DNA of 64,000 nt from Ruegeria sp. EL01 (GCF_900313035.1 NZ_OMPS01000001.1:62001-126000); one strand, 5' to 3'; counted from the stretch's first letter, positions 46,033 through 57,168 are shown. Notes: a model not told the origin generated them from the letters alone. Program-made: numbers and translations.

Positions 46033-47094
46033 TCAGAGACCCAGTTTGCGCGACAGATCAATCATCGCCTGCACCGACTTGCGCGCCTTTGCGGCGACGT
46101 CTTCGTCGACCTCAACCTGGCCCTCCATCGTGTGCAAAACGTACAGGATCTTTTCAAGCGTGATTTTCTTCATGTAGGGGCACATGTTGCAGGGGCCGAC
46201 AAATTCGACTTCGGGCAGCTCATCCGCGATGTTTGATGCCATCGAGCATTCGGTGATCAGCATCGCGCGCTCGGGCTTTTTGTCGTGGACGTATTTGATG
46301 ATGCCACTCGTCGATCCCGAGAAATCGGCCTCGGCCACAACATCGGGTGTGCACTCGGGATGGGCAATCAGCTGCGTGCCCGGGTTCCATTCACGAAAAT
46401 CGCGCAGGTCTTTTGCCGTGTATTGTTCATGAACGATGCAAGAGCCCGGCCAATAGACAACATTCTTGTGGCTTTCATTGGCAACGTTTTGCGCCAGATA
46501 CTGATCCGGCGTCATGATGACTGTATCGCTGTCCATCGCGTTCACGATCTGAACCGCGTTGGACGAGGTGCAACAAATGTCCGAGGCCGCTTTGACCTCG
46601 GCCGTGGTATTCACATACGAAACGACCGGCGCGCCTGGGTATTTGGCACGCATTTCTTCAACGCCTTCTGCCGTGATCGATTCTGCGAGCGAGCAGCCAG
46701 CGTCCATGTCCGGCATCAGTACGGTCTTTTGCGGGCTCAGGATTTTCGACGTCTCGGCCATGAAATGTACGCCGGCCTGTACGATTACGTCCTCTTTGAC
46801 GTCGCTGGCCTTCATGGCCAGTTGCAAGCTGTCACCACCAAAATCCGATACACCGTGGAAGATCTCGGGTGTCATGTAATTATGCCCAAGGATCACCGCG
46901 TTACGCTCTTTCTTCAACGCATTGATTGCACGGACATACGGCGCATAGATCGCCCAATCTGGCGGGCTGATCACCCGGTCCATACGCGCATAGATATCCT
47001 GCATCTCGTTGGCCAGCGTGGCCGAAGGGGCAAGGTCATAAACGTCCGACAGAACGGACCGAACATGTGTAATATCGAGCAACGGACGAGCCAC
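46033..47094 (-). CDS. nadA: Quinolinate synthase
   Basis: 353 residues. It condenses iminoaspartate with dihydroxyacetone phosphate to quinolinate (EC 2.5.1.72) with a [4Fe-4S] cluster. Candidate cluster cysteines are in MDAGCSLAES, ICCTSSNAV and VGPCNMCPYMKKI. AVILGHNYMTPEIF and the VHFMAETSKILSP stretch are typical. It is the first gene of the NAD de novo operon; the 163-bp gap upstream holds no recognised riboswitch. Confidence 0.96.
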   Translation of the reverse strand: MARPLLDITHVRSVLSDVYDLAPSATLANEMQDIYARMDRVISPPDWAIYAPYVRAINALKKERNAVILGHNYMTPEIFHGVSDFGGDSLQLAMKASDVKEDVIVQAGVHFMAETSKILSPQKTVLMPDMDAGCSLAESITAEGVEEMRAKYPGAPVVSYVNTTAEVKAASDICCTSSNAVQIVNAMDSDTVIMTPDQYLAQNVANESHKNVVYWPGSCIVHEQYTAKDLRDFREWNPGTQLIAHPECTPDVVAEADFSGSTSGIIKYVHDKKPERAMLITECSMASNIADELPEVEFVGPCNMCPYMKKITLEKILYVLHTMEGQVEVDEDVAAKARKSVQAMIDLSRKLGL

Positions 47095-47219
47095 CTTTTC
47101 AGTTGTCGTGTGCCTGGCGGGCTACCTAAAAACATAGGGGTATCCGATAGAATCTAAATTCGAAACCGGAAATGTCGACGTTAGCGCTAAGCCACGCCGA
47201 CAAATCCATAGATGGCAGG

Positions 47220-47254
47220 AAACGGCCGGAGTACATCAGACATTCCGGCCGTTT
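47220..47254 (-). terminator. Terminator of the hutIHGU operon
   Basis: AAACGGCCGGA and TCCGGCCGTTT form a perfect 11-bp stem with a 13-nt loop, 3 nt behind the hutU stop. The T tract is only three long on the minus strand (four on the plus), so it could also act on plus-strand read-through. Confidence 0.7.
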
Positions 47255-47257
47255 TGG

Positions 47258-48940
47258 TTACCCAAGGATACCGGGCAGGCGCAAGCCATGCGCGCGAGCA
47301 CAGTCTTTGGCGATGTCGTAGCCTGCGTCCGCATGGCGCCAAACCCCTGAGGCGGGATCGTTCCACAAAACTCGCTCCAACCGCTTGGCGGCGGCGTCGG
47401 TTCCGTCGGCACAGATCACCACGCCCGCATGCTGGCTGAACCCCATGCCAACACCGCCGCCATGATGCAGCGACACCCAGGTTGCCCCAGAGGCTGTATT
47501 GACCAACGCGTTCAGCAGCGGCCAGTCGGAAACAGCATCTGAGCCATCCTTCATCGCCTCAGTCTCGCGATTGGGCGAGGCGACCGAGCCGCTGTCCAGA
47601 TGGTCCCGTCCAATGACCACGGGGGCTTTCAACTCGCCCGTGCGGACCATTTCGTTGAATGCCAGCCCAGCCTTGTGGCGGTCACCCAATCCGATCCAGC
47701 AGATCCGCGCGGGCAGACCCTGAAACGCGATACGGTCCCGCGCCATGTCCAGCCAGTTATGCAGATGGGTGTTCTCGGGGAACAGCTCTTTCATTTTAGC
47801 GTCAGTCTTGTAGATATCCTCGGGATCGCCCGAAAGGGCGCACCAACGGAACGGTCCTATACCTTTACAAAACAGCGGGCGGATATAAGCAGGCACAAAG
47901 CCGGGGAACGCAAAGGCGTTTTCTAACCCTTCGTCCTGCGCCACCTGCCGGATGTTGTTGCCGTAATCCAGTGTCGGCACCTCTGCGTTCCAGAAATCGA
48001 CCATTGCGGCGACGTGCTGTTTCATCGACGCGCGCGCAGCCTTTTCGACAGCCTTGGGATCACTTTCACGCTTGTCTTTCCACTGCGCCATGGTCCAACC
48101 CAACGGAAGATACCCGTTCACCGGGTCATGGGCTGAGGTTTGGTCGGTGACAATATCGGGCCGCATCCCGCCCGCCTGCATCCGGTTGTAGATTTCAGGG
48201 AAGATTTCAGCTGCGTTGCCCAGCAGGCCCACCGACTTCGCCTCGCCCGCCTTGGTCCAGCGGTCAATCATCTCAAGCGCTTCGTCGAGCGTTTCAGCCT
48301 TTTCATCAAGGTATTTGGTGCGCAAACGGAAATCGATACTGTCAGGATTGCACTCGACGGCCAAACAGCAGGCCCCGGCGAAGACAGCGGCCAGTGGTTG
48401 CGCACCGCCCATGCCGCCCAATCCGCCGGTCAGGATCCATTTGCCAGTCAAGTCTCCGTCATAATGCTGGCGCCCGGCTTCGGCAAACGTCTCATAAGTG
48501 CCCTGCACAATGCCCTGCGTACCGATATAGATCCATGATCCGGCCGTCATTTGGCCGTACATCATCAGGCCCTTCTTATCGAGCTCACTGAAATGGTCCC
48601 AATTGGCCCAATACGGCACAAGGTTGGAATTCGCAATCAGCACCCGGGGCGCGTCTGCGTGGGTTCGGACAATGGCGACAGGTTTACCTGACTGAACCAC
48701 CAGTGTTTCGTCGTCTTCCAACTCTTTCAGACTGGCGACAATCGTATCAAAGTCATTCCATGTCCGAGCAGCACGACCGATACCGCCGTAAACCACCAAC
48801 TCGTGCGGGTTCTCGGCCACATCGGGATGCAGGTTGTTCATCAGCATCCGCAACGGCGCTTCGGTCATCCAGCTTTTGGCATTCAGCTCTGGTCCAGTCG
48901 GCGGATAAACGTCACGGGTGTTTTTACGAGGATCGGTCAT
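47258..48940 (-). CDS. hutU: Urocanate hydratase
   Basis: 560 residues, standard length. It hydrates urocanate to imidazolonepropionate using tightly bound NAD+ (EC 4.2.1.49). [20 protein letters not shown] is the usual start; [15 protein letters not shown] is the NAD-binding glycine-rich loop; [18 protein letters not shown] holds the active-site region. The frame extends to 48994 but the ATG at 48940 overlaps the hutG stop (ATGA). Last gene of the operon. Confidence 0.97.
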   Translation of the reverse strand: MTDPRKNTRDVYPPTGPELNAKSWMTEAPLRMLMNNLHPDVAENPHELVVYGGIGRAARTWNDFDTIVASLKELEDDETLVVQSGKPVAIVRTHADAPRVLIANSNLVPYWANWDHFSELDKKGLMMYGQMTAGSWIYIGTQGIVQGTYETFAEAGRQHYDGDLTGKWILTGGLGGMGGAQPLAAVFAGACCLAVECNPDSIDFRLRTKYLDEKAETLDEALEMIDRWTKAGEAKSVGLLGNAAEIFPEIYNRMQAGGMRPDIVTDQTSAHDPVNGYLPLGWTMAQWKDKRESDPKAVEKAARASMKQHVAAMVDFWNAEVPTLDYGNNIRQVAQDEGLENAFAFPGFVPAYIRPLFCKGIGPFRWCALSGDPEDIYKTDAKMKELFPENTHLHNWLDMARDRIAFQGLPARICWIGLGDRHKAGLAFNEMVRTGELKAPVVIGRDHLDSGSVASPNRETEAMKDGSDAVSDWPLLNALVNTASGATWVSLHHGGGVGMGFSQHAGVVICADGTDAAAKRLERVLWNDPASGVWRHADAGYDIAKDCARAHGLRLPGILG

Positions 48941-49731
48941 GGGGCAAGCTCCAATGCTGTATCTTGGATGGCGTCCAGAATGTCGGTGAGCCAACGGCGC
49001 AGGCGGGCGGCTTTGGTGGGGTCACAGGTCCAGGGCGGGGCTTCTGCGATCAGATAGCTGGATTGGGCCAGCTCCATCTGAATGGCGTGTATGCCCTCGA
49101 ACGGGCGGCCATAGTGCCGTGTGGTCCAGCCGCCTCGGAAACGCCCGTTCAAGACCGTGCTGTAGGGCGATGAGGCGGCAAACTCATAGGCGATGGCCTC
49201 GATGTCCGGCGCACAAGTGGCGCCCCCATCCGTGCCGATGTTCATGTCGGGCAGTGTTCCATCAAAAAGGAACGGAATATGGCTGCGGATCGAATGACAA
49301 TCATAAAGCACCGCAATCCCATGGATCGCTTTCACACGCTCCAGCTCTGCTTCAAGTGCTGCGTGATACGGGCTGTGGAACGCATCGCGCCGTTCTGAAA
49401 TGTCCTTTACTGTCGGAGGACGATCCCAGATGTCCCGCCCGTCAAAATCAGTCAAAGGCACCAATGTTGTCGTGTTTTTCCCTGGATAAAGCGACACGCC
49501 CGAAGGGTCCCGATTGGCGTCGATCACATAGCGATGGAAGGTGGCCCTTACCATCGTCGCATCTGGCAACAACCCGTCATAGAGGCTGTGAATATGCCAA
49601 TCTGTATCCGCCAGCTCTTTGCCGCGGGCGTTCAGGCTGGCCTCGATCGCGGGCGGCACATAACTTCCGGTGTGCGGCAGGCCCAGAATCACCGGGCCGG
49701 AGCCCTGCCTGATTTCCACAGCATCCGTCAT
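48937..49731 (-). CDS. hutG: N-formylglutamate deformylase
   Basis: 264 residues of the N-formylglutamate amidohydrolase family (EC 3.5.1.68). [15 protein letters not shown] near the N-terminus, [14 protein letters not shown] and [15 protein letters not shown] carry the zinc-binding and catalytic residues. It releases formate and glutamate from the product of HutF, completing the five-step route. ATGA overlaps on both sides. Confidence 0.94.
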   Translation of the reverse strand: MTDAVEIRQGSGPVILGLPHTGSYVPPAIEASLNARGKELADTDWHIHSLYDGLLPDATMVRATFHRYVIDANRDPSGVSLYPGKNTTTLVPLTDFDGRDIWDRPPTVKDISERRDAFHSPYHAALEAELERVKAIHGIAVLYDCHSIRSHIPFLFDGTLPDMNIGTDGGATCAPDIEAIAYEFAASSPYSTVLNGRFRGGWTTRHYGRPFEGIHAIQMELAQSSYLIAEAPPWTCDPTKAARLRRWLTDILDAIQDTALELAP

Positions 49732-51266
49732 TCGCCAAGATCCGGCATCGAGATCCCTGTGCCATGGGCAATCTCGCCGCTGGCAATCAGGGCTGAGGCC
49801 GCCTCGATATCTGGGGCGACATAGCGGTCATCGCCCAGAACTGGCACAACCGCGCGCAGGCGGGCCATGACGCCTTGCAGCGCTTCGCTAGTCGGAAGTG
49901 GCGCGCGAAACTCGACCCCTTGTGTGGCGCAAAGCAGCTCGACCCCCAGGATGCGTTCCAGGTTGGTCACCATCTGCCCCAACCGACGTGCACCGTGGGC
50001 GGCCATGGACACATGGTCCTCCTGGTTAGCCGAAGTTGGCGTACTGTCGGTGACGCAGGGATTGGCCAGATGCTTGTTCTCGCTCATAAGTGCGGCGGTG
50101 GTCACCTCGGCGATCATATAGCCTGAATTCAACCCGGGGTTGGGGGTCAGGAAAGGCGGCAGATCAAAGCTCAGCACCGGATCAACGATCAGGGCAATGC
50201 GCCGCTGCGCAATAGCGCCGATTTCTGCCAAGGCCAGCGCGATCATGTCAGCAGCAAAACCCACCGGCTCGGCGTGGAAGTTCCCACCGGATACGATCAG
50301 CCCCGCTTCGGACAGAACCAGAGGGTTATCCGTGGCCGCGTTGGCCTCAATCTCAAGCGTTGTTGCCGCCTGACGCAATACATCCATCGCTGCACCGACG
50401 ACCTGCGGCTGGCAGCGAATGCAATAGGGGTCCTGCACGCGTGTATCGCCGTCACGGTGGCTTTCACGGATGACCGATCCAGCCAGAAGTGCCCGCATGG
50501 TTGCCCCGGCTTCGATCTGGCCGCGATGGCCGCGCAGGCTGTGAATTTCGGGCTGCAGCGGAGCGGTTGATCCCATAATCGCATCGGTGGTCAGAGCTGA
50601 GGTGACCAGAGCGCTTTGGGCCGCTTGCCAAGCCCCAAACAGGCCAGCCAGTGCAAACGCAGTAGAGAATTGCGTGCCATTGATCAGCGCCAGCCCTTCT
50701 TTTGGCCCCAGTTCAACCGGCTTCAAACCAGCTGCCGCCATGGCCGCATCGCCAGGCATTACGGTACCTTCATACTCGGCCTGCCCGGCGCCCATCATGA
50801 CGGCAGCCATATGGGAAAGAGGCGCGAGATCACCCGACGCCCCAACCGAGCCCTGCGCCGGGATCACCGGTGTCACGCCTTTGGCAAGCATTGCCTCCAG
50901 AAGGTCGATCAGTTCCAAACGCACCCCTGATGCACCTCGCCCGAGGCTGAGCAGCTTCAGCACCATCATCAACCGCGCATGCGCACGCGGGATCGCAGGA
51001 CCCACACCACAGCAATGGCTGAGGATCAGGTTGCGCTGCAGGGTTGCCGTATCCTCGGGCGCAATCTTGACGCTGGCCAGTTTGCCAAAACCGGTATTGA
51101 CGCCATAAACCGCCTCGTCTCCGGCTGCGGCCGAGGCAATGCGTTGATGTGCGGTCTCAATCGCCGGACGGCAGGACGTATCCAAACGCACAGCACATTC
51201 TTTTCGGAACACCTGTTCAAGCTGCTGCAAAGAGACAGAGCCGGGGATCAGCGTCAGAGTGGTCAC
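49728..51266 (-). CDS. hutH: Histidine ammonia-lyase
   Basis: 512 residues. It deaminates histidine to urocanate (EC 4.3.1.3). The Ala143-Ser144-Gly145 triad ([14 protein letters not shown]) forms the MIO prosthetic group autocatalytically; [13 protein letters not shown] holds the catalytic Tyr; [14 protein letters not shown] and [16 protein letters not shown] are typical. ATGA overlaps with hutI upstream and hutG downstream. Confidence 0.97.
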   Translation of the reverse strand: MTTLTLIPGSVSLQQLEQVFRKECAVRLDTSCRPAIETAHQRIASAAAGDEAVYGVNTGFGKLASVKIAPEDTATLQRNLILSHCCGVGPAIPRAHARLMMVLKLLSLGRGASGVRLELIDLLEAMLAKGVTPVIPAQGSVGASGDLAPLSHMAAVMMGAGQAEYEGTVMPGDAAMAAAGLKPVELGPKEGLALINGTQFSTAFALAGLFGAWQAAQSALVTSALTTDAIMGSTAPLQPEIHSLRGHRGQIEAGATMRALLAGSVIRESHRDGDTRVQDPYCIRCQPQVVGAAMDVLRQAATTLEIEANAATDNPLVLSEAGLIVSGGNFHAEPVGFAADMIALALAEIGAIAQRRIALIVDPVLSFDLPPFLTPNPGLNSGYMIAEVTTAALMSENKHLANPCVTDSTPTSANQEDHVSMAAHGARRLGQMVTNLERILGVELLCATQGVEFRAPLPTSEALQGVMARLRAVVPVLGDDRYVAPDIEAASALIASGEIAHGTGISMPDLGE

Positions 51267-52474
51267 AGATTACCTCCGGAAATACGGGTATGAAGCGGAT
51301 TAAAGCCAATGCGATACGACAGTTCGGCCGGATGGGTCACGTTCCAGACCGCCAGGTCGGCGCGCATGCCAGGGACGATCTGGCCACAATCTGTCAAGCC
51401 CAACGCGCTTGCCGCGTGGATTGTTACGCCCTGCATCGCTTCTTCTGGCGTCAGGCGAAAAAGGGTGCATCCCATGTTCATGGTCAAAAGCAACGAGGAC
51501 ATCGGAGCCGACCCCGGGTTACAATCCGTTGCTAACGCCATTGGCACGCCTGCTGCACGCAGCAGATCAATTGGCGGTGCCTGAGTTTCGCGCAACGTAT
51601 AGAAAGCACCTGGAAGGATCACGGCAACCGTGCCCGCCTTGGCCATGGCGTCAACACCGTCCTGATCAAGATATTCGATGTGATCTGCCGACAATGCGCC
51701 ATAGCGCGCCGCCAGTTTCGCGCCACCCAGGTTTGACAGTTGTTCGGCGTGCAGCTTGACAGGCAGTCCAAGTTCTTCTGCTACATCAAACAACGGCACC
51801 AATTGCGCTGGCGAAAACGCAATGCCTTCGCAAAATGCATCAACCGCATCGATCAGCCCCTGCGCATGAGCTTCCCTTAGCGTGGTGATGCACACCTCAT
51901 CGATATACGCCTCGGCCCGGCCTTTGAATTCGTCCGGCACAGCATGCGCACCAAGAAAACTGGTCACGACGCGGATGGGACGATGGTTCGGCAAAGCGCG
52001 CGCAGCGCGCAGCATGTTCAGCTCGGTGTCCCGGTCCAGACCATAGCCGGATTTGATCTCAATCACCGAAACACCTTCGGCCAGCATCGCATCAACGCGC
52101 GGCAGGGCCTGCGCGATCAGGTCGTCCACACTGGCGTCGCGCGTGGCCTTCACGGTCGAGATGATCCCGCCGCCGGCGCGCGCAACCTCTTCATAACTGG
52201 CTCCGTTCAGGCGCATCTCGAACTCAACAGCACGATGGCCGCCATGGATCACGTGTGTGTGGCAGTCGATCAACGCCGGTGTCACCAAGCGCCCTTCAAG
52301 CGCGGTTCGGGGCAGCCCCGCATATTTGTCCGGCAGGGTTTCTTGGGAGCCCACCCAGACGACACGCTCGCCCTCGACCGCAATTGCAGCGCGCTCGATC
52401 AACCCGTAGGGCACCGACCCTTCGACCATCGTCGCGGCGTTCAGATCCGAAAAAACCCGACCTTGCGTCTGCAT
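51263..52474 (-). CDS. hutI: Imidazolonepropionase
   Basis: 403 residues of the amidohydrolase superfamily. It opens the imidazolone ring to N-formimidoylglutamate (EC 3.5.2.7). The metal site HxH is in [16 protein letters not shown], later ligands in KLHAEQLSN and the [11 protein letters not shown] loop. I prefer the ATG at 52474, 11 nt behind AAGGAG, to the GTG at 52483, which would lie only 2 nt from it. First gene of hutI-H-G-U, divergent from hutF. Confidence 0.95.
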   Translation of the reverse strand: MQTQGRVFSDLNAATMVEGSVPYGLIERAAIAVEGERVVWVGSQETLPDKYAGLPRTALEGRLVTPALIDCHTHVIHGGHRAVEFEMRLNGASYEEVARAGGGIISTVKATRDASVDDLIAQALPRVDAMLAEGVSVIEIKSGYGLDRDTELNMLRAARALPNHRPIRVVTSFLGAHAVPDEFKGRAEAYIDEVCITTLREAHAQGLIDAVDAFCEGIAFSPAQLVPLFDVAEELGLPVKLHAEQLSNLGGAKLAARYGALSADHIEYLDQDGVDAMAKAGTVAVILPGAFYTLRETQAPPIDLLRAAGVPMALATDCNPGSAPMSSLLLTMNMGCTLFRLTPEEAMQGVTIHAASALGLTDCGQIVPGMRADLAVWNVTHPAELSYRIGFNPLHTRISGGNL

Positions 52475-52519
52475 CCGACTCACGGCTCCTTTGCAATTCT
52501 CTCTTTTCTAGTACAAATC

Positions 52520-52534
52520 ATTATGTAATATGTC
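52520..52534. promoter_or_regulatory. Candidate HutC operator between hutI and hutF
   Basis: In the 81-bp divergent region ATTATGTAATATGTC contains the inverted repeat ATTA-TG-TAAT. Read on the other strand it starts GACATATTA, sharing GACATATT with the palindrome upstream of hutC (53959-53974). It lies 22-36 nt before the hutF ATG. Confidence 0.4.
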
Positions 52535-52555
52535 TATGCATAAAATGAGGTCAAA

Positions 52556-53920
52556 ATGTCTGCCATCTTTGCAAAGCACGCCCTGCTGGACACGGGCTGG
52601 GTGACCAACCTACGGCTGGAGATTGAGTCCGGGCAGATTTCGTCCCTGCAAGAAGACAGCGTGGCACGAACCGGCGATACCACGGTGGACACGTTGCTCC
52701 CGGCGATGGCCAACCTGCATAGCCACGCCTTTCAACGGGCAATGGCCGGGATGACGGAACATCGCATGGCCGGGCGCGACAGTTTCTGGACCTGGCGAGA
52801 GTTGATGTATCGGTTCACCGCCCAACTGAACCCGGATCAGATTCAGGCGATTGCGGCACTGGTCTACATGGAAATGCAAGAGGCGGGTTTTGCATCGGCC
52901 GGAGAGTTTCACTACCTCCACCACCAACCCAACGGCACACCCTATGACCGATTGGGAGAGTTGTCGGACCGCATCATGGCTGCCGCAGCCGAGACCGGGA
53001 TTGGCCTGACCCATTTGCCGGTTCTTTACACCTATTCAGGTGTTGGCGAGAAACCATTGGAAGTTGGCCAGAAACGCTTTGGCAATGATGTCAGCCGCTT
53101 TTGTGCGTTGGTCGAGCAAGCCAAAGATGCTCTCTCATCCTTGCCCACGGATTGCCGGGTCGGGATCGCACCCCACTCCTTACGCGCCACTTCACCGCGC
53201 GATCTTGCCGCTGTTCTACAGACCCATTCAGTGGGGCCCGTCCATATCCATATTGCCGAACAACCCAAGGAAGTTGAGGAGATCGAAGCTGGCCTCGGCG
53301 CGCGCCCTGTCGAATGGCTGTTGAACAATGCCCCCGTCAATACGCAGTGGTGTCTTATCCACGCCACCCACATGACCGAGAGTGAAACCCAAGACTTGGC
53401 CGCCAGTGGTGCGGTGGCTGGTTTGTGTCCGATCACCGAAGCAAACCTTGGGGACGGCCCCTTTAATGGTGCAAGCTATATTCAGTCGGGCGGCGCGTTT
53501 GGTATTGGGTCTGATTCAAATGTCTTGATCTCATTGACTGAAGAATTGCGCACGCTCGAGTATTCGCAACGGTTGCGGGATCTGTCGCGAAACGTGCTGG
53601 TACGCGGCGAAGGATCTGTTGGGCACTCGGTCTATTGCGCCGCCGCTACTGGCGGCGCACAGGCATTGGGCCGGTCTGCAGGGCAGATCGCCGAAGGCAT
53701 GCTGGCTGATTTGGTGGCCCTCGACAGCCAGGATCAAGCCCTGTGTTGCCTGAAGCCGGAACAACTTCTGGATGGCTTAGTCTTTGCCGCAAAGGATCAT
53801 GTGGTAACGGATCTATGGTCGGCTGGTCGCCATCGCGTCAAACAGGGTCGCCATGTTGACCGCGATCGGATCGTTACCCGATACAGGGCAGCGATGACCA
53901 ATCTGATGGCCAATCTATAG
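52556..53920 (+). CDS. hutF: Formimidoylglutamate deiminase
   Basis: 454 residues of the amidohydrolase superfamily. It deiminates N-formimidoylglutamate to N-formylglutamate (EC 3.5.3.13), which HutG then hydrolyses. The metal site is LHSHAFQRAMAG; the HIHIAEQPKEVEEIE and IHATHMTESE segments and GIGSDSNVLISLTEELR are typical of HutF. GAGG lies 5 nt before the ATG. It faces hutI, so the two pathway halves share one regulatory region. Confidence 0.95.
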   Translation: MSAIFAKHALLDTGWVTNLRLEIESGQISSLQEDSVARTGDTTVDTLLPAMANLHSHAFQRAMAGMTEHRMAGRDSFWTWRELMYRFTAQLNPDQIQAIAALVYMEMQEAGFASAGEFHYLHHQPNGTPYDRLGELSDRIMAAAAETGIGLTHLPVLYTYSGVGEKPLEVGQKRFGNDVSRFCALVEQAKDALSSLPTDCRVGIAPHSLRATSPRDLAAVLQTHSVGPVHIHIAEQPKEVEEIEAGLGARPVEWLLNNAPVNTQWCLIHATHMTESETQDLAASGAVAGLCPITEANLGDGPFNGASYIQSGGAFGIGSDSNVLISLTEELRTLEYSQRLRDLSRNVLVRGEGSVGHSVYCAAATGGAQALGRSAGQIAEGMLADLVALDSQDQALCCLKPEQLLDGLVFAAKDHVVTDLWSAGRHRVKQGRHVDRDRIVTRYRAAMTNLMANL

Positions 53921-53959
53921 ATGGGGCAATCAATCCTTTGCACATGTTCCGTTTCCCGA

Positions 53960-53974
53960 CATATTCAGAATATG
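53960..53974. promoter_or_regulatory. Palindrome upstream of hutC
   Basis: CATATTC-A-GAATATG is a perfect palindrome 27-41 nt before the hutC start, in the 80-bp gap between hutF and hutC. It probably mediates autoregulation by HutC. Confidence 0.5.
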
Positions 53975-54000
53975 ACTATCATTAAAACTAAGAGCCACAC

Positions 54001-54702
54001 GTGACAGAGCCAAAGAGTATCGGATTCCAGGATATCCGTGACGAAGTCATCGAGCGCATCCAGACACGGGTGTGGCCGCAGGGCAGCCTACTCCCGACCG
54101 AGTTGGAACTGGCCGCCGAATTTGGCTGTGCCAGAGCTACGGTAAACCGGGCGCTACGCGAGTTGGCCGAGCAGGGTATTGTGACCCGCAAACGCAAAGG
54201 CGGGACCCGGGTTGTTACGACGCCGGTGAAACAGGCCAAACTACCCATCACGGTTGTGCGTCAAACAATCGAAGATATGAACGCGCAATACCGTTACGCT
54301 CTTGTAAGCCGCACGTTGATTGACTGCCCGGCCTGGTTGCAGGCAAAGCTCGGCATCCCTGAAGGGGCTCAGGTGATGCACCTGCAATGCATGCATCACG
54401 CCGACAACCGCCCGTTTCAGTTCGAAGAACGCTGGATCAATGTCAGCGCAGTTCCACATGTTGTGGATGAGGATTTTCTGACCGTTGGCCCAAATGAATG
54501 GTTGTTGGCCGAAGTTCCCTTCTCAAATGCCGAGATCTCATTTTCTGCTGTCCCGGCCACCGGGCAGCTGCAAGAGTTTTTGTCTATTCCATCGGGAACG
54601 CCGTTATTTCAGTTGGAACGCACAACTTGGTTCCGAAGCGATCCCGTAACGTTTGTACGCATGACCTTTCATCAGGGTTTTCAAATGCGCACAACGTATT
54701 GA
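54001..54702 (+). CDS. hutC: Histidine utilisation repressor (GntR/HutC family)
   Basis: 233 residues starting at GTG. A GntR winged helix (about 10-75, LPTELELAAEFGCARATVNRAL) is joined to a UTRA ligand domain (about 90-230, with FQFEERWINVSAVPHV and ERTTWFRSDPVTFVRM). HutC represses hut genes and is released by urocanate in the characterised members. Position behind hutF supports the assignment. Confidence 0.93.
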   Translation: MTEPKSIGFQDIRDEVIERIQTRVWPQGSLLPTELELAAEFGCARATVNRALRELAEQGIVTRKRKGGTRVVTTPVKQAKLPITVVRQTIEDMNAQYRYALVSRTLIDCPAWLQAKLGIPEGAQVMHLQCMHHADNRPFQFEERWINVSAVPHVVDEDFLTVGPNEWLLAEVPFSNAEISFSAVPATGQLQEFLSIPSGTPLFQLERTTWFRSDPVTFVRMTFHQGFQMRTTY

Positions 54703-54756
54703 TTTTTGCCGAAACGGCTTCAACGTCACAGCGCTTGATCGGGCGGGCCCGGCGCC

Positions 54757-56202
54757 TCACTCTGGCCAGGGAAGTGAGTAGGTTTTAACGTTGGTGAAGA
54801 ACTTCATCGCCTCGGTGACGCCTTCCTTAACACCATTGCCGCTGTCCTTTATGCCACCGAACGGAGACATCTCTGTGCGGTATCCGGGTTGTTCCCAAAT
54901 GTTGCAGGTGCCGACGCCCAGACCATTGATAAAAGCAATCGCGCGGTTCAGATCGTTGGTGCAGACGCCGGATGACAAACCAAATACTGTCGCGTTTGAG
55001 ATTACCATCACAGCCTGATCATCATCGGGGACTCGGACAATCGGAATTATGGGACCAAAGGTTTCTTCCATGACCAGTTCGCTGTCATGAGGTACATTGT
55101 CGACGACAATCGGGGGCAACAGCGCACCACGACGACCGGGATGGTACAGAACTTCAGCGCCCCGTTCTGCCGCATCCGTTACGCGCTTATCGAACAGCTG
55201 GGCGGTTTCAGCGCTGATCACGCAGCCCAGCTGAGTTTCGGGGTCTTGCGGATCACCAAAACGGATAGCTTTGGCTCTGTCCAAGACCATCGGCACAAAC
55301 CTGTCAGCGACACTTTCCTGAACCAAAACACGTTTGATCGCGGTACAGCGCTGACCCGAGTTGCCAGTCGCGCCCGCCACGGCAATGGTGGCCGCCTTTT
55401 CCAACTCAGCGTCATCAAGATCATTCAACACGATCAACGGATCGTTTCCACCCAGCTCTAAGGCCTGCCGTTTGTACCCTGCTTTCGCGGCAATCATCTT
55501 CCCGACCGGGACACCGCCGGTGAAAGTGATGACTTCGATATGGTCATTCGTAATCATCTCGTCGCCAATATCGTCTGGCCAACCTGTCACCACTTGAAAC
55601 ATCTCGGGTGGCAAACCGGCTTCGTACAGGATATCGGCCAGTGTCAGTGCCGTCAGAGGCGTCAACTCGGTCGGCTTGCAAACCATACAATTGTTGGTGG
55701 CAATCGACGGCGCGATCTTGTGGCTGACCATGTTCAATGGGTGATTGAATGGGGTAATGGCACTTATGGCCTTAACCGGTTCGCGTTTGGTGAAGATTTT
55801 CCGGGCCTTGCCGTTTTGGGTCAGATCACAGGAATAAACCTGCCCATCGTCAATAAGCGCCTGCGAGGCGGCAAACTGGAAAACATCCTGCGCGCGCTTT
55901 GTCTCATAAATGGCATGTTGGTGGCAGATGCCCAGCTCTAACGTCAGCCATTTGGCCAGATACCCACGCCTCTCGCTGATCAACACGCCCGCCCGCTGCA
56001 GAATCTGACTGCGCTCAAAACGTGTCAAGCCCGGAGTGTAGTTGGCGGCAATTTCAAACGCCTGTCTCGCATGGTCAGACTGGCCTGCCGGAACGGTGCC
56101 AATCACTTCATTGGTGTAGGGGTAATGCACAGGAATAGTGTCTTCAGTAAAAACAACTTTCCCGCCAATGCGCATACCTTCGTTACGAATTTCGGCTGTC
56201 AT
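54757..56202 (-). CDS. Aldehyde dehydrogenase, resembling phosphonoacetaldehyde dehydrogenase
   Basis: 481 residues of the NAD(P)-dependent aldehyde dehydrogenase superfamily with catalytic Cys286 ([11 protein letters not shown]) and Glu249 (LELGGNDP). The C-terminal [20 protein letters not shown] end is what I know from phosphonoacetaldehyde dehydrogenase (PhnY) and its relatives. No phosphonate transporter or aminotransferase gene lies nearby, so sulfoacetaldehyde, glyceraldehyde 3-phosphate or another small aldehyde is also possible. I placed the start at the ATG of 56202 (AAGGAC upstream) and not at 56229. The TetR gene ends 145 nt upstream on the same strand. Confidence 0.8.
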   Translation of the reverse strand: MTAEIRNEGMRIGGKVVFTEDTIPVHYPYTNEVIGTVPAGQSDHARQAFEIAANYTPGLTRFERSQILQRAGVLISERRGYLAKWLTLELGICHQHAIYETKRAQDVFQFAASQALIDDGQVYSCDLTQNGKARKIFTKREPVKAISAITPFNHPLNMVSHKIAPSIATNNCMVCKPTELTPLTALTLADILYEAGLPPEMFQVVTGWPDDIGDEMITNDHIEVITFTGGVPVGKMIAAKAGYKRQALELGGNDPLIVLNDLDDAELEKAATIAVAGATGNSGQRCTAIKRVLVQESVADRFVPMVLDRAKAIRFGDPQDPETQLGCVISAETAQLFDKRVTDAAERGAEVLYHPGRRGALLPPIVVDNVPHDSELVMEETFGPIIPIVRVPDDDQAVMVISNATVFGLSSGVCTNDLNRAIAFINGLGVGTCNIWEQPGYRTEMSPFGGIKDSGNGVKEGVTEAMKFFTNVKTYSLPWPE

Positions 56203-56347
56203 TGCGCGTGTCCTTACCCGTAAGACCAAACACTGTTCGGGATCGAAAGCATCTATTAGGTCGGTTTGTCAGGACAAAATGATCAGATCGCCGTGCGTTT
56301 CAACTAGAAAATCGCTGTGCTCGCCAGCCACGTGCAGCCCGGCAATC

Positions 56348-56965
56348 TCAAACCCCGTAGCGCGCCATAAACATGTCGACGGCTTGCAACGCGACCTCAC
56401 CGATCTCAGCTTCAGAAAAGCTGTTCTGGATTCCAAAGGCGGCGCGCGTCCAAATCCGAACTTTGCAAAGTTCCGAGAATTGTTCCGCCGCTATATGCAC
56501 ATCCTCGACCGCCAATTCTCCCTTGGCGACGGCTTTTTCCAGATATTCTGCCATCTGACGCTGGCCGTTCTGAGGACCCGCCTCATAAAACGCTCGTCCC
56601 AATTCCGGGAATCTGTCGCGTTCCGCAACGCAGATACGAAACACCTGCTGGGCAAAATCGGACACCAGAAAACTGGTCAATTGTGTCGCCGCAATCGTCA
56701 AAACCTCGCGCGCTGGTTTGGTTTCGTCGATCATCGAGATGACCCGGTCGGCCATGCGATTACATTCGGTTTGTGCAACTTCCATGAACAACAAGCGTTT
56801 GTCAGGGAAATAGCTGTAAAGGGTCGCTTTGGAGACACCCGCCGCACGCGCGATGTCATCCACGCTTGCACCTTCGAACCCATCCGCCATAAAAACCTCT
56901 CGGGCCCCGCGCAAAACCTGGTCGAATTTTCGGCCGGTGCGCAGGATGGCGGCGGTCTGGGTCAT
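56348..56965 (-). CDS. TetR-family transcriptional regulator
   Basis: 205 residues. Helix-turn-helix in about 17-62 (ASVDDIARAAGVSKATLYSYFPDK), then a mostly helical ligand domain. It is transcribed in the same direction as the aldehyde dehydrogenase and divergent from an AEC transporter gene. An imperfect palindrome (57002-57013) lies upstream. Its target is probably the transporter or the dehydrogenase; the ligand is unknown. Confidence 0.9.
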   Translation of the reverse strand: MTQTAAILRTGRKFDQVLRGAREVFMADGFEGASVDDIARAAGVSKATLYSYFPDKRLLFMEVAQTECNRMADRVISMIDETKPAREVLTIAATQLTSFLVSDFAQQVFRICVAERDRFPELGRAFYEAGPQNGQRQMAEYLEKAVAKGELAVEDVHIAAEQFSELCKVRIWTRAAFGIQNSFSEAEIGEVALQAVDMFMARYGV

Positions 56966-57001
56966 GTCATCTCCTTAGAATTTGGATGGATCGAGTTTAT
57001 A

Positions 57002-57013
57002 AACCGATCAGTT
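57002..57013. promoter_or_regulatory. Candidate TetR operator
   Basis: AACCGATCAGTT is a 12-bp palindrome with one mismatched pair, 37 nt upstream of the tetR-like start in the 203-bp divergent region to the AEC gene. Short AT-flanked palindromes in this position are typical TetR sites; evidence is positional only. Confidence 0.35.
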
Positions 57014-57168
57014 CAGACACAACGATTCTCAGCGGAATTCAGGCGGCTCACGCAGAGTTCATAATTTTGGTGGCCCAATATCGCAGCTGCGCACTAAGCC
57101 CGCCAAATATATAACACATCCCGGCCGCAGCGGTTGCGCCAAGCGCAATCCATGTTAGGACGTTTCAC

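Noticed and set aside
46285-47157. 290-codon plus-strand frame opposite nadA
   Set aside because: nadA is certain from its motifs; the opposite frame has no protein-like pattern.
56269-56356. Coding-looking stretch (minus strand, about 29 codons, ending DLIILS) behind the TetR gene in a shifted frame
   Set aside because: Could be a remnant or an alternative frameshifted C-terminus, but the TetR protein already has normal length, there is no start with a ribosome binding site, and the stretch is too short to judge.
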